From Histidinibacterium lentulum (GTDB lineage Bacteria > Pseudomonadota > Alphaproteobacteria > Rhodobacterales > Rhodobacteraceae): DNA of 64,000 nucleotides. The notes below the pieces were generated by a model, which made no database searches, was not told the DNA's origin, and saw only the letters and a list, made by a program, of their open reading frames with translations. This document shows positions 48,184-55,781 of the stretch, piece by piece (positions within the stretch are counted from its first letter, which is position 1; each line of letters begins with the position of its first letter). Both the position numbers and the translations under genes were made by a program. The stretch lies in the NCBI RefSeq assembly GCF_003789055.1, contig NZ_ML119082.1:248001-312000 (forward strand), written 5' to 3'.

Positions 48184-49533
48184 CTATGGCGCCAGGGACA
48201 CAGCGCCGGGGTCCGGCCGGTCCGCCGCGGCTTCGAGCGCCGGATAGCGCAGGCCGAGCGTGAGGCCCCTCGCGGCGAAGCTGATCAGAAGGCCGATCCA
48301 GAGCCCGTGATTGCCGAACGCCGCCATCAGGGGGACCACCGAGACAAGGTAGACCGCCGCCGACACGACCATCATGTTGCGCATGTCCGCGGTCCGCGTG
48401 GCGCCGATGAAGATCCCGTCCAGCATCCAGGCCGCCGCACCGACGAGCGGCGCCGCGATCATCCAGCCAAGGTAGGTCCGTCCGGCCTCGCGCACCTCCG
48501 GCGCGGTTGCCATCAGGTCGATCAGGACGGATCCGGCCAGCCAGAAGGTCGCGGCCAGCAGCACCCCAGCGCCCAGTCCCCAGAGACTTGTCAGCCCTGC
48601 CGCCCGGCGCAGAGCAACACGGTTGCGTGCGCCCATCGCCCGGCCCACCAGCGCCTCGGCGGCAAAGGCGAACCCGTCCAGCGCAAACGCCGTGATGTTG
48701 AGAAACTGCAAGAGGACCTGGTTTGCGGCCAATGTCACGTCGCCGAAATCGGAGCCCCAGAACAGGAAACTGACAAAGATCGCCTGAAGCAGCACCGACC
48801 GGATCAGGATGTCGGAGTTCACCCTTGCCATGTTGACCAGCCGCTCGCGGTCGAAGACCCGGGGCCAGTCCCGCCACGCCGGAATGCCGAAGGCGTCGCG
48901 GCAGAACCACAGGCCCAGCGCCAGCCCGGACCATTCCGCGAGGAAGGTGGCCACCGCCACGCCCTCGACGCCCCAGCCGAAGCCCAGCACGAACAGCAGG
49001 TCGAGCGCGATGTTCACCCCGTTCATCGCCACCTGGAGCACCAGCACAGCGCGCGTCCGCTCCTGCGCGATGAGCCAGCCGGTGATGCCGTAGATCGAGA
49101 TCAGCGCCGGCGCCGACCAGACCCGGATCGCCATGTAGTCCCGGGCCAGCCCCTCCACCTCCTCCGAGGCCGGGGAAAGGGCGAAGGCGCCCCGGAACAG
49201 CGGCCCCTGCAGCACGATCACCGCAAGTCCCCCGACGAGGCCGGTGATCAGAACACGGGTCAGAAGGGCTGCGACCTCGCCCCGGTCCTCCGCGCCCAGG
49301 GCCTGCGCCGCAAGGCCGGCCGTGCCCATCCGCAGAAACCCGAAGATCCAGTAGAGCGAGGTCAGGATGATCGCGCCAAGGCCCACCGCCCCGATCGGGG
49401 CGGCCTCTCCCAGCTGACCGACCACGCCGGTATCGACGGCGCCCAGGATCGGCACCGTCGCATTCGACAGGACGATGGGCCAGGCGATCGCCCAGACCCG
49501 GGCGTGGGTCAGCGGCCCCGTGGCCTCAGCCAT
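48184..49533 (-). CDS. MATE family efflux transporter (DinF-like)
   Basis: Twelve-segment inner-membrane exporter of 449 aa, cation-coupled. The N-terminus LTHARVWAIAWPIVLSNATVPILGAVDT and later LLFVLGFGWGVEGVAVAT and ANQVLLQFLNITAFALDGFAFAAEALVG belong to the DinF branch of MATE. Substrate unknown. Its ATG lies inside the end of the upstream thioesterase gene (8-base overlap), making a coupled three-gene operon with two PaaI-type thioesterases. GGAG directly adjoins the ATG. Confidence 0.92.
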   Translation of the reverse strand: MAEATGPLTHARVWAIAWPIVLSNATVPILGAVDTGVVGQLGEAAPIGAVGLGAIILTSLYWIFGFLRMGTAGLAAQALGAEDRGEVAALLTRVLITGLVGGLAVIVLQGPLFRGAFALSPASEEVEGLARDYMAIRVWSAPALISIYGITGWLIAQERTRAVLVLQVAMNGVNIALDLLFVLGFGWGVEGVAVATFLAEWSGLALGLWFCRDAFGIPAWRDWPRVFDRERLVNMARVNSDILIRSVLLQAIFVSFLFWGSDFGDVTLAANQVLLQFLNITAFALDGFAFAAEALVGRAMGARNRVALRRAAGLTSLWGLGAGVLLAATFWLAGSVLIDLMATAPEVREAGRTYLGWMIAAPLVGAAAWMLDGIFIGATRTADMRNMMVVSAAVYLVSVVPLMAAFGNHGLWIGLLISFAARGLTLGLRYPALEAAADRPDPGAVSLAP

Positions 49534-50023
49534 CTCCGCCCGGCTCCGGCGGCGGCATCAGGAAATGCCCCGTCGCCTGCGCGAAGAGCCGCGCGCGGTT
49601 GTCCTGCCAGCCTTCGACGTGGACGCTCGCAAAGCGCCGGCCCGACCTGTTCACCCTCGCTCGCGCATAGGCGTCCCGCGGCAGGCCCGGCCGCAGGTAG
49701 TCCACCGTCAGGTCGATCGTCTTCGGCCAGCGCGGCGGCGGCGCCGCGGGCTGCCCGTGCTCCATCCCCTCCCAGATCATCCCCCAGGCGAGTTCCACCA
49801 GCGCCGCGGTCTCCAGAAAGGCCGCCGTGACGCCCCCGTGCAGCGCCGGAAGCATGGGATTGCCGATGAGGCTCTCGTTGAAGGGCAGGATCGCCGTCAG
49901 CTCGTCGCCGCGCCGGTCGAAGCGGATGCCGAGAAACCGAAGGTAAGGTACTTCCGCCACCAGCGAGGCCAGCGCGGCGTCGCGCCTCTGCTTGATAACC
50001 TGCACGGGCTCCGGCCGCCTCAT
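49526..50023 (-). CDS. PaaI-type hotdog thioesterase (second of pair)
   Basis: Acyl-CoA thioesterase-like hotdog protein of 165 aa. The PaaI signature is LPALHGGVTAAFLETAAL with the conserved His-Gly-Gly and acidic residue on the hot-dog helix; TIDLTVDYLRPG is the following strand. Likely hydrolyses a CoA thioester; specificity unknown. Start ATG 50023 overlaps the upstream gene stop (ATGA). The long open frame to 50131 is not used. Confidence 0.85.
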   Translation of the reverse strand: MRRPEPVQVIKQRRDAALASLVAEVPYLRFLGIRFDRRGDELTAILPFNESLIGNPMLPALHGGVTAAFLETAALVELAWGMIWEGMEHGQPAAPPPRWPKTIDLTVDYLRPGLPRDAYARARVNRSGRRFASVHVEGWQDNRARLFAQATGHFLMPPPEPGGDG

Positions 50024-50457
50024 GTTCCCCGCTCCACCGTGAAGGCGCCCGTGGCCGCGGCGATCCGCACCCCATCCTCCTGCCGCGCCTCGGCGCGCAC
50101 GAAAGCGACGCTCCGTGTCATGTGGTAGCACTCCGCCTCCGCGACGATCCCCTGCCCCGGCGCCGCCGCGCGCATGTAGTCGATCCTCAGATCGAGCGTC
50201 GCGGTCGAGAGCGGCGCCTCGGGATGGGTCAGCACGGCCGCCCCGCCGCAGGTGTCCATCAGGGTCGACACGGCGCCTCCATGGATCACTCCGGTTGCGG
50301 GATCACCGATCAGCCGCGTATCGTAAGCCATTGCGATGACGGCCCGACCGGGGCCCGCCTCCCGCATCACCATCCCGAGCAGCCCCGCGTGGGGGATTGC
50401 CCTCACGAAAGCCTCGGCGATCCGCCGGGCGCGCAGGTCAGGGTCCGTCGATTCCAT
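50020..50457 (-). CDS. PaaI-type hotdog thioesterase (first of pair)
   Basis: Hotdog thioesterase of 145 aa. Signature TGVIHGGAVSTLMDTCGGAA and strand TLDLRIDYMRAA are typical of PaaI/4HBT. First gene of a minus-strand operon with a second thioesterase and a MATE exporter; divergent from the MerR gene by 114 bases. Given the neighbouring MerR regulators and beta-oxidation cluster, these enzymes may recycle CoA from acyl-CoA. The pair is diverged, sharing the HGG motif but little else. Confidence 0.86.
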   Translation of the reverse strand: MESTDPDLRARRIAEAFVRAIPHAGLLGMVMREAGPGRAVIAMAYDTRLIGDPATGVIHGGAVSTLMDTCGGAAVLTHPEAPLSTATLDLRIDYMRAAAPGQGIVAEAECYHMTRSVAFVRAEARQEDGVRIAAATGAFTVERGT

Positions 50458-50571
50458 GTCCGCCACCTTGCCCGCCCGGCCGCCATCCGCAACCTTCGGA
50501 AACACCGGGGCCGGCCAATGCGTTGCGGGAACGGATCAGGACCTGTAGCGTCAGTGTCAGAGAGGGCGCCG

Positions 50572-50967
50572 ATGGACGATAGCCAGCCGCTGACCTTCAA
50601 GGAGATGTGCGCGACGTTCGACGTCACGCCTCGGACCTTGCGATACTACGAGTATATCGAGCTGCTCTCCCCGCACCGCGAAGGCCGCGCCCGTCTGTAC
50701 GGCCCGCGCGAAGTGGCCCGCATGACCCTGATCCTGCGGGGGCGCCGCTTCGGGTTCAGCCTCGAGGAAATCCGCCAGTGGCTCCAGATCTACGACCAGG
50801 AGGGAACCGAGGCCCAGACCCGGGCATTCATCTCCATGGCCGACCGGAAGCTCTGCGAACTGGCCGAACAGTACCGCCAGCTCGATGCGACGGTGCTCGA
50901 ACTGAGAACGCTTCGGGACGAAGCCGTCAGCACCATGAACGACCGCCCCGATCGCGAAACAAAATGA
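50572..50967 (+). CDS. MerR family transcriptional regulator, copy 1
   Basis: DNA-binding regulator of 131 aa: N-terminal winged helix (FKEMCATFDVTPRTLRYYEYIELLSP), second wing [13 protein letters not shown], and a C-terminal dimerising coiled coil. It lacks the cysteine pattern of metal-sensing MerR proteins and resembles the regulators that control branched-chain or fatty acid degradation (LiuR/PsrA-like). GAGAGGG at 50560-50566 supports the ATG. The stop codon lies within TGACGTCA (50965-50972). Divergent from the thioesterase operon, upstream of a second MerR gene. Confidence 0.87.
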   Translation: MDDSQPLTFKEMCATFDVTPRTLRYYEYIELLSPHREGRARLYGPREVARMTLILRGRRFGFSLEEIRQWLQIYDQEGTEAQTRAFISMADRKLCELAEQYRQLDATVLELRTLRDEAVSTMNDRPDRETK

Positions 50968-51134
50968 CGTCACACGACCGTTACAAACAATGTCCTTTCG
51001 TGAGTTCTGACCGCATTCCATAGTGACGCCGCGTTCCTCGCGCTGAAAACGGTGGCGCGCTTGTAGTCCCGGTCCAGTCTGGTCACCTCACGGGTGTTAA
51101 GGACAGCGGTCCATTCGAATGCGAGCGACAGGAC

Positions 51135-51533
51135 ATGACGACTTCAGACGAGACGATGACGATCCGAGAGATGTGCGACAAGTACGAGGTCACCCCCCGC
51201 ACGTTGCGGTTTTACGAGGCCAAGGAACTTCTGGCGCCGATCCGGCAGGGGCAGAAGCGGCTGTTCACACGCCGTGACCGGGCCCGTCTGACGCTCATCC
51301 TGCGCGGCAAACGGTTCGGGTTCAGCCTCGAGGAGATCCGGCAGCTGCTCGACCTCTACAACCCGGACAACAACCGGGTCCAGCTCGAGCGCGGTGGCGA
51401 AATGGGACGGCGCCATCTCGAGGAAATGGAGCGGCAGCGCGCCGAACTCGACCGGGCGATCGAGGAGCTCAAGCGCGAACTGGCAGAAGCCGACTCGCAA
51501 CTGCAGGCACTGAAGAACGGCGCCGCAGCCTGA
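51135..51533 (+). CDS. MerR family transcriptional regulator, copy 2
   Basis: Paralogue of the gene at 50572: 132 aa, with [48 protein letters not shown] and a long charged C-terminal coiled coil ([19 protein letters not shown]). The two share TPRTLR(Y/F)YE and RG(R/K)[11 protein letters not shown]. No metal-binding cysteines. It lies 37 bases before the acyl-CoA dehydrogenase gene, so it probably regulates the beta-oxidation cluster and is co-transcribed with it; the effector is likely an acyl-CoA, by analogy. Confidence 0.88.
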   Translation: MTTSDETMTIREMCDKYEVTPRTLRFYEAKELLAPIRQGQKRLFTRRDRARLTLILRGKRFGFSLEEIRQLLDLYNPDNNRVQLERGGEMGRRHLEEMERQRAELDRAIEELKRELAEADSQLQALKNGAAA

Positions 51534-51570
51534 GGACGGAGGCGCGGACCGAGGGCGACAAGGGGACGCA

Positions 51571-53349
51571 ATGCCAAGCTATACGCCGCCGCTCCGCGAC
51601 ATGGAGTTCGTGCTCCATGACCTTCTGCAGGTCGAGACCCTCGACATCCCCGGTTACGCCGAGCTCGACCGCGACACGACGCGGGCGATCCTCGGCGAGG
51701 CGGGCCGGCTCGCGTCCGAGGTGCTGGCCCCCCTGAACCCGGTCGGCGACCGCGAAGGTTGCCGGCTGGAGAACGGCGTCGTGCGCACGCCGCAAGGCTT
51801 CCGCGAGGCCTACGAGCGGATGCGCGACGGCGGCTGGATGGGACTCGACGCCGATCCGGCCTACGGTGGCCAGGGCATGCCCTACCTGATGAACTGCGCC
51901 ACGGGCGAGATGTTCGTCTCGGCCAACATGGCCTTCAACATGTATCAGGGCCTGACCCACGGCGCCTATTCCGCGCTCCATGCCCATGGCACGGAGGACC
52001 AGAAGGCCACCTACCTGCCGAAGATGATCGACGGCGCATGGTCGGGCACGATGAACCTGACAGAGCCCCATTGCGGCACCGATCTCGGGCTGATCCGCAC
52101 CAGGGCCGAGCCGCAGCAGGACGGCAGCTACCGGCTCACCGGCCAGAAGATCTGGATCTCGGGCGGCGAGCACGACCTTGCCGAGAACATCATCCATCTG
52201 GTGCTGGCGAAGATTCCCGGCGGGCCCGAGGGCACCCGGGGCATCTCGCTCTTTCTCGTGCCGAAATACCTCGTGAATCCGGACGGCAGCCTCGGCGACC
52301 GCAACGCGGTCACCTGCGGCGGGCTCGAGGAGAAGATGGGCATCCACGGCAATGCCACCTGCGTGATGAACTACGACGGCGCCACGGGCTGGCTCGTGGG
52401 CGAGACGCACAAGGGCCTGAAGGCCATGTTCACGATGATGAACGAGGCCCGGATCGGCGTCGGGCTCCAGGGCCTCGCGCAGGCGGCGGTGGCCTACGAG
52501 AACGCGCTCGGCTTCGCGCGCGAGCGGCTGCAGGGGCGCAGCGTGACGGGCGCGAAGCACCCCGGGGGTCCCGCCGATCCGATCATCGTGCATCCCGACG
52601 TGCGGCGCGGACTGATGGATCAGAAAGCCTTCGTGGAGGGCGGCCGCGCCTTCGCGCTGTGGGCCGCGCACATGATCGACCGGGGACATCTGGCCGGAGA
52701 CGTCGGCGCACAGGGGCTGATTTCCCTGCTGACGCCGGTGGTCAAGGGGTTCCTGACCGACAGGGGCTTCGAGAGCTGCGTCGCGGCCCAGCAGACCCTC
52801 GGCGGCTCCGGGTTCACCCGCGACTGGGGGGTGGAGCAGTTCGTCCGCGATGCGCGGATCACGATGATCTACGAAGGCACCAACGGCATCCAGGCTCTGG
52901 ACCTCGTGGGGCGCAAGCTGGCCTCGGACGGAGGGGCCCATGCCATGGCCTTCTTCGCCCTGGTGAAGGCCTGGTGCCAGGAGGCCAAGTCCGATCCGGA
53001 GATCGACGCGGATTTCGCGCAGCCCCTGAAGCAGGCCTCGAAGGAGCTGCAGCAGGCGGCCGCCTATTTCATGGCGCAGGCGCCCAGGAGCCCCGACGCG
53101 GCCCTGGCTGGGGCCCATGACTTCCTGCACATGACGGGCCATGTCTGCCTCGGCCTGATGTGGGGCCGCATGGCGCAGGCGGCGAAGACAGCCCTGGCCG
53201 CGGGCGCCACCGATCCCGGCTTCTACGAGGCGAAGATCGCCACGGGCCGCTACTACATGGCGCGCCATCTTCCGCTCGTGGCGACGCATCTGCGGCGGAT
53301 CGAAAGCGGCGTCGAGCCGGTGATGGCGCTGGACGCCGCGGCCTTCTAG
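51571..53349 (+). CDS. Acyl-CoA dehydrogenase with C-terminal extension
   Basis: FAD-dependent dehydrogenase of 592 aa, the longer branch with the PF12806 C-terminal domain that also includes DmdC of DMSP degradation. It introduces the alpha-beta double bond of acyl-CoA. Visible: [13 protein letters not shown] (FAD-adjacent strand), GHxIWISGG-type [10 protein letters not shown], the catalytic Glu in [16 protein letters not shown], and the C-terminal helical region from about 470. Context (GST, thiolase, FadB-like gene) points to fatty-acid beta-oxidation rather than DMSP, but methylmercaptopropionyl-CoA cannot be ruled out. Confidence 0.9.
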   Translation: MPSYTPPLRDMEFVLHDLLQVETLDIPGYAELDRDTTRAILGEAGRLASEVLAPLNPVGDREGCRLENGVVRTPQGFREAYERMRDGGWMGLDADPAYGGQGMPYLMNCATGEMFVSANMAFNMYQGLTHGAYSALHAHGTEDQKATYLPKMIDGAWSGTMNLTEPHCGTDLGLIRTRAEPQQDGSYRLTGQKIWISGGEHDLAENIIHLVLAKIPGGPEGTRGISLFLVPKYLVNPDGSLGDRNAVTCGGLEEKMGIHGNATCVMNYDGATGWLVGETHKGLKAMFTMMNEARIGVGLQGLAQAAVAYENALGFARERLQGRSVTGAKHPGGPADPIIVHPDVRRGLMDQKAFVEGGRAFALWAAHMIDRGHLAGDVGAQGLISLLTPVVKGFLTDRGFESCVAAQQTLGGSGFTRDWGVEQFVRDARITMIYEGTNGIQALDLVGRKLASDGGAHAMAFFALVKAWCQEAKSDPEIDADFAQPLKQASKELQQAAAYFMAQAPRSPDAALAGAHDFLHMTGHVCLGLMWGRMAQAAKTALAAGATDPGFYEAKIATGRYYMARHLPLVATHLRRIESGVEPVMALDAAAF

Positions 53350-53421
53350 ACTGCGCCCGCTCGACCGGCCCTGACAGGCCGGCTCGCGCCCGACGCCGCC
53401 CAGCCCGAGAGGTCTTCGCCG

Positions 53422-53634
53422 ATGCCCAGACGTTTCCGCCTGACCCGCCGCTTCCCGGTCGCCATGACCGAGGACGGCTACCGCCGCCTGAAGCGGTTCA
53501 GCCAGGAAGCCGGGCTCGACGAGGGCGAGGCGCTCTCGTTCCTCTTCGAGAATTTCGACAGCGTGATCGACACCGACACCTTTGCGCACCGTCTTCGCCT
53601 CTTCAATTCGGAGCTGGAGGCGCGGAAGCGATGA
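53422..53634 (+). CDS. Small basic protein of unknown function
   Basis: Seventy-residue protein: a basic start PRRFRLTRRFPVAMTEDGYRRLKRFSQEAG then an acidic, helical half LDEGEALSFLFENFDSVID and a closing LRLFNSELEARKR. The beta-strand followed by two helices could be a ribbon-helix-helix DNA-binding fold, but I cannot confirm it. GAGAGG lies upstream of the ATG. Sits between acyl-CoA dehydrogenase and GST genes of the beta-oxidation cluster. Confidence 0.65.
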   Translation: MPRRFRLTRRFPVAMTEDGYRRLKRFSQEAGLDEGEALSFLFENFDSVIDTDTFAHRLRLFNSELEARKR

Positions 53635-53655
53635 GACCTGCGCCCGCCGCACCGT

Positions 53656-53698
53656 TCGGCCGCCTCCGGCGGAAGTATTTTCGGCCAGATGAGGACAG
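53656..53698. repeat. Dispersed intergenic repeat (copy e), short form
   Basis: Hairpin CCGCC-TCC-GGCGG, then GGAAGTATTTTC and GGCCAGATGAGGACAG, in the same orientation as copy a. It lies 22 bases after the small basic protein gene and is the mirror partner of copy f. Confidence 0.7.
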
Positions 53699-53810
53699 GG
53701 GTGTCGCCCCGCCCCGGGGTCGCATGTGCCGGTTTCCCGGTTTACCCCCGAGGCGGGGCTTCGTCACCTGGCGCGGTCATCGGCTCTCCAGCCTGTACCG
53801 CAGGACAGGC

Positions 53811-53829
53811 TTAACCCGGCCCGGGTTAA
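53811..53829. repeat. Nineteen-base inverted repeat
   Basis: TTAACCCGG-C-CCGGGTTAA, arms of nine bases around one central base, midway between inverted repeat copies e and f. Unlike the surrounding GC-rich hairpins it has AT-rich ends, so it could be an operator as well as a structural element. Confidence 0.5.
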
Positions 53830-53840
53830 CGCCGTCTTAC

Positions 53841-53890
53841 CCCTCCTCATCTGGCCGAAAATACTCTCCTTCGGGAGCGGCCTCGCCCCT
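53841..53890. repeat. Dispersed intergenic repeat (copy f), inverted short form
   Basis: CCTCCTCATCTGGCC, GAAAATACTC, then a short hairpin CTCC-TTC-GGGAG-type; minus orientation, facing copy e about 140 bases away. It ends 25 bases before the GST start. Confidence 0.7.
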
Positions 53891-53914
53891 CCGCGCCGTG
53901 TCCGGAGCAGCGCC

Positions 53915-54562
53915 GTGACCCTGAGGCTCACCTGTTTCGGAGAGAGCGGCAACGCCTACAAGGTCGCCCTCGCGCTGGAGCTCATGGGCGAGACCTGGGC
54001 GCCCGTCCATGTCGATTTCTTTGCCGGCGAGACGCGCGGCCCGGAATACCGGGCGCTCAATTCCATGGGCGAGGTCCCGGTCCTGATCGACGGCGGCACG
54101 GTGGTCACGCAGTCGGGGCTGATCCTCGAGCATCTCGCCGCCCGCACCGGCAGGCTCGCCGGCCAGACGCCCGAGGCGCGCCGCGAGGTCCTGCGCTGGC
54201 TCTTCTTCGACGCCTCCAAGGTCTCGGGCCAGGCCGGACCGCTGCGCTTCAACATGAACTTCCTGCCCGAGGCGGAACGCGACGCCGGTGCCAACGCCTG
54301 GCTCTCCATGCGGCTCCATTCGGCGCTCAAGGTCATGGAGGCGCATCTCGCGCAGCACGACTGGCTCGCGGATCGCCACGTCACGATCGCCGATTGCGCC
54401 GCCTGCGGCTATCTCTTCTACGACGAGCCCTTCACCTTCGACCGCGCCGCCTGGCCCGCCATCGACGCCTGGCTTTCGCGAATCGCCGCCCTGCCCGGCT
54501 GGAAACACCCCTACGAGCTGATGCGCCGGGCCTTCCCGCCCTGCGCCCCGGAGGCCCCATGA
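53915..54562 (+). CDS. Glutathione S-transferase family protein
   Basis: Cytosolic 215-aa protein with an N-terminal thioredoxin-like domain (LTCFGESGNAYKVALALELMG, SMGEVPVLIDGG, VTQSGLILEHLA giving the ES-type glutathione-gamma-Glu site as QS) and a C-terminal all-helical domain (IADCAACGYLFY). The start is GTG 53915 with GGAG seven bases upstream. It overlaps the thiolase start (ATGA at 54559-54562), so it belongs to the beta-oxidation operon; its role there is unknown, perhaps handling reactive enoyl or epoxide intermediates. Confidence 0.85.
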   Translation: MTLRLTCFGESGNAYKVALALELMGETWAPVHVDFFAGETRGPEYRALNSMGEVPVLIDGGTVVTQSGLILEHLAARTGRLAGQTPEARREVLRWLFFDASKVSGQAGPLRFNMNFLPEAERDAGANAWLSMRLHSALKVMEAHLAQHDWLADRHVTIADCAACGYLFYDEPFTFDRAAWPAIDAWLSRIAALPGWKHPYELMRRAFPPCAPEAP

Positions 54563-55770
54563 CCGACGCCTATATCTATGACGCCATCCGCACGCCCCGC
54601 GGCAAGGGCCGCGCGGACGGCAGCCTGCACGAGGTCACCTCGCTGCGCCTCTCCGCCCTCGTCCTCGACGAGCTCGTCGCGCGGAACGGCCTCGAGGGGC
54701 CGGTGATCGAGGACGTGATCTGGGGCAACGCCACCCAGGCCAGGGAACAGGGCGGCTGCCTCGCCCGCACCGCCGTCCTCGCCTCCGGCCTCGACGAGCG
54801 CATCCCCGGCCTCTCGATCAACCGCTTCTGCGCGAGCGGCCTCGAGGCCGTGAACCTTGCGGCGAACCAGATCCGGGGCGGCGCGGGGGAGGCCTATATC
54901 GCGGGCGGCGTGGAAAGCATGTCCCGCGTGCCCATGGGCTCGGACGGGGCGGCCATCGCCGTCGACCCCACCGTCGCCATGCGCCACTACTTCGTCCCCC
55001 AGGGCATCAGCGCCGACATCATCGCCACGACCTACGGCATCTCCCGCGACGACGCGGACCTCTATGCCGTCGAGAGCCAGAGGCGCGCCGCCGCCGCCTG
55101 GGAGGAGGGCCGCTTCGCCCGCTCGGTGATCCCCGTGCGCGACATCAACGGCCTGACGATCCTCGACCGCGACGAAGCCCTGCGCCCCGGCACCGACATG
55201 CAGGCCCTCGGCGCGCTAAAACCCGCCTTCAGGGACCAGGGCGAGACGATGCCCGGCTTCGACAGGGTCGCGCTGATGAAATACCCCCATCTCGAGCGGA
55301 TCGAGCATATCCACCACGCCGGCAATTCCTCGGGCATCGTCGACGGCGCGGCGGGCGTGCTCGTCGCGAGCAAAGAATGGGGCGAGGCCCGCGGCCTGAA
55401 ACCCCGCGCCCGCATCCGCGCCACCGCCCGCATCGGCACCGATCCCACGATCATGCTCACCGGCCCCGTCCCGGTGACAGAACGCATCCTCGCGCAATCC
55501 GGCATGACCACGCAGGACATCGACCTCTACGAGGTGAACGAGGCCTTCTCCTCCGTCGTCCTGCGCTTCCTGCAGGCCTTCGACGTGGACCACGACCGTC
55601 TCAACGTGAACGGCGGCGCCATCGCCATGGGCCATCCGCTGGGGGCCTCTGGCGCGATCATCCTCGGCACGCTCCTCGACGAGATGGAGCGCACCGACCG
55701 CGCAACCGGCCTTGCCACCCTCTGCGTGGCCTCGGGCATGGGTGCCGCCACCATCATCGAGCGCGTGTAG
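54559..55770 (+). CDS. Acetyl-CoA C-acyltransferase (thiolase, FadA-like)
   Basis: Thiolase of 403 aa cleaving 3-ketoacyl-CoA to acetyl-CoA and a shortened acyl-CoA. Nucleophile C91 in NRFCASGLEAVN, base H359 in AMGHPLGASGA and C389 in TLCVASGMGA are present. The DAIRTPRGKGR start and EDVIWGNATQAREQGG segment favour the FadA/degradative branch over the biosynthetic PhaA, in line with its coupling to GST and FadB-like genes. Start overlaps the GST stop. Confidence 0.9.
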   Translation: MTDAYIYDAIRTPRGKGRADGSLHEVTSLRLSALVLDELVARNGLEGPVIEDVIWGNATQAREQGGCLARTAVLASGLDERIPGLSINRFCASGLEAVNLAANQIRGGAGEAYIAGGVESMSRVPMGSDGAAIAVDPTVAMRHYFVPQGISADIIATTYGISRDDADLYAVESQRRAAAAWEEGRFARSVIPVRDINGLTILDRDEALRPGTDMQALGALKPAFRDQGETMPGFDRVALMKYPHLERIEHIHHAGNSSGIVDGAAGVLVASKEWGEARGLKPRARIRATARIGTDPTIMLTGPVPVTERILAQSGMTTQDIDLYEVNEAFSSVVLRFLQAFDVDHDRLNVNGGAIAMGHPLGASGAIILGTLLDEMERTDRATGLATLCVASGMGAATIIERV

Positions 55771-55781
55771 GGAGCCAGACC

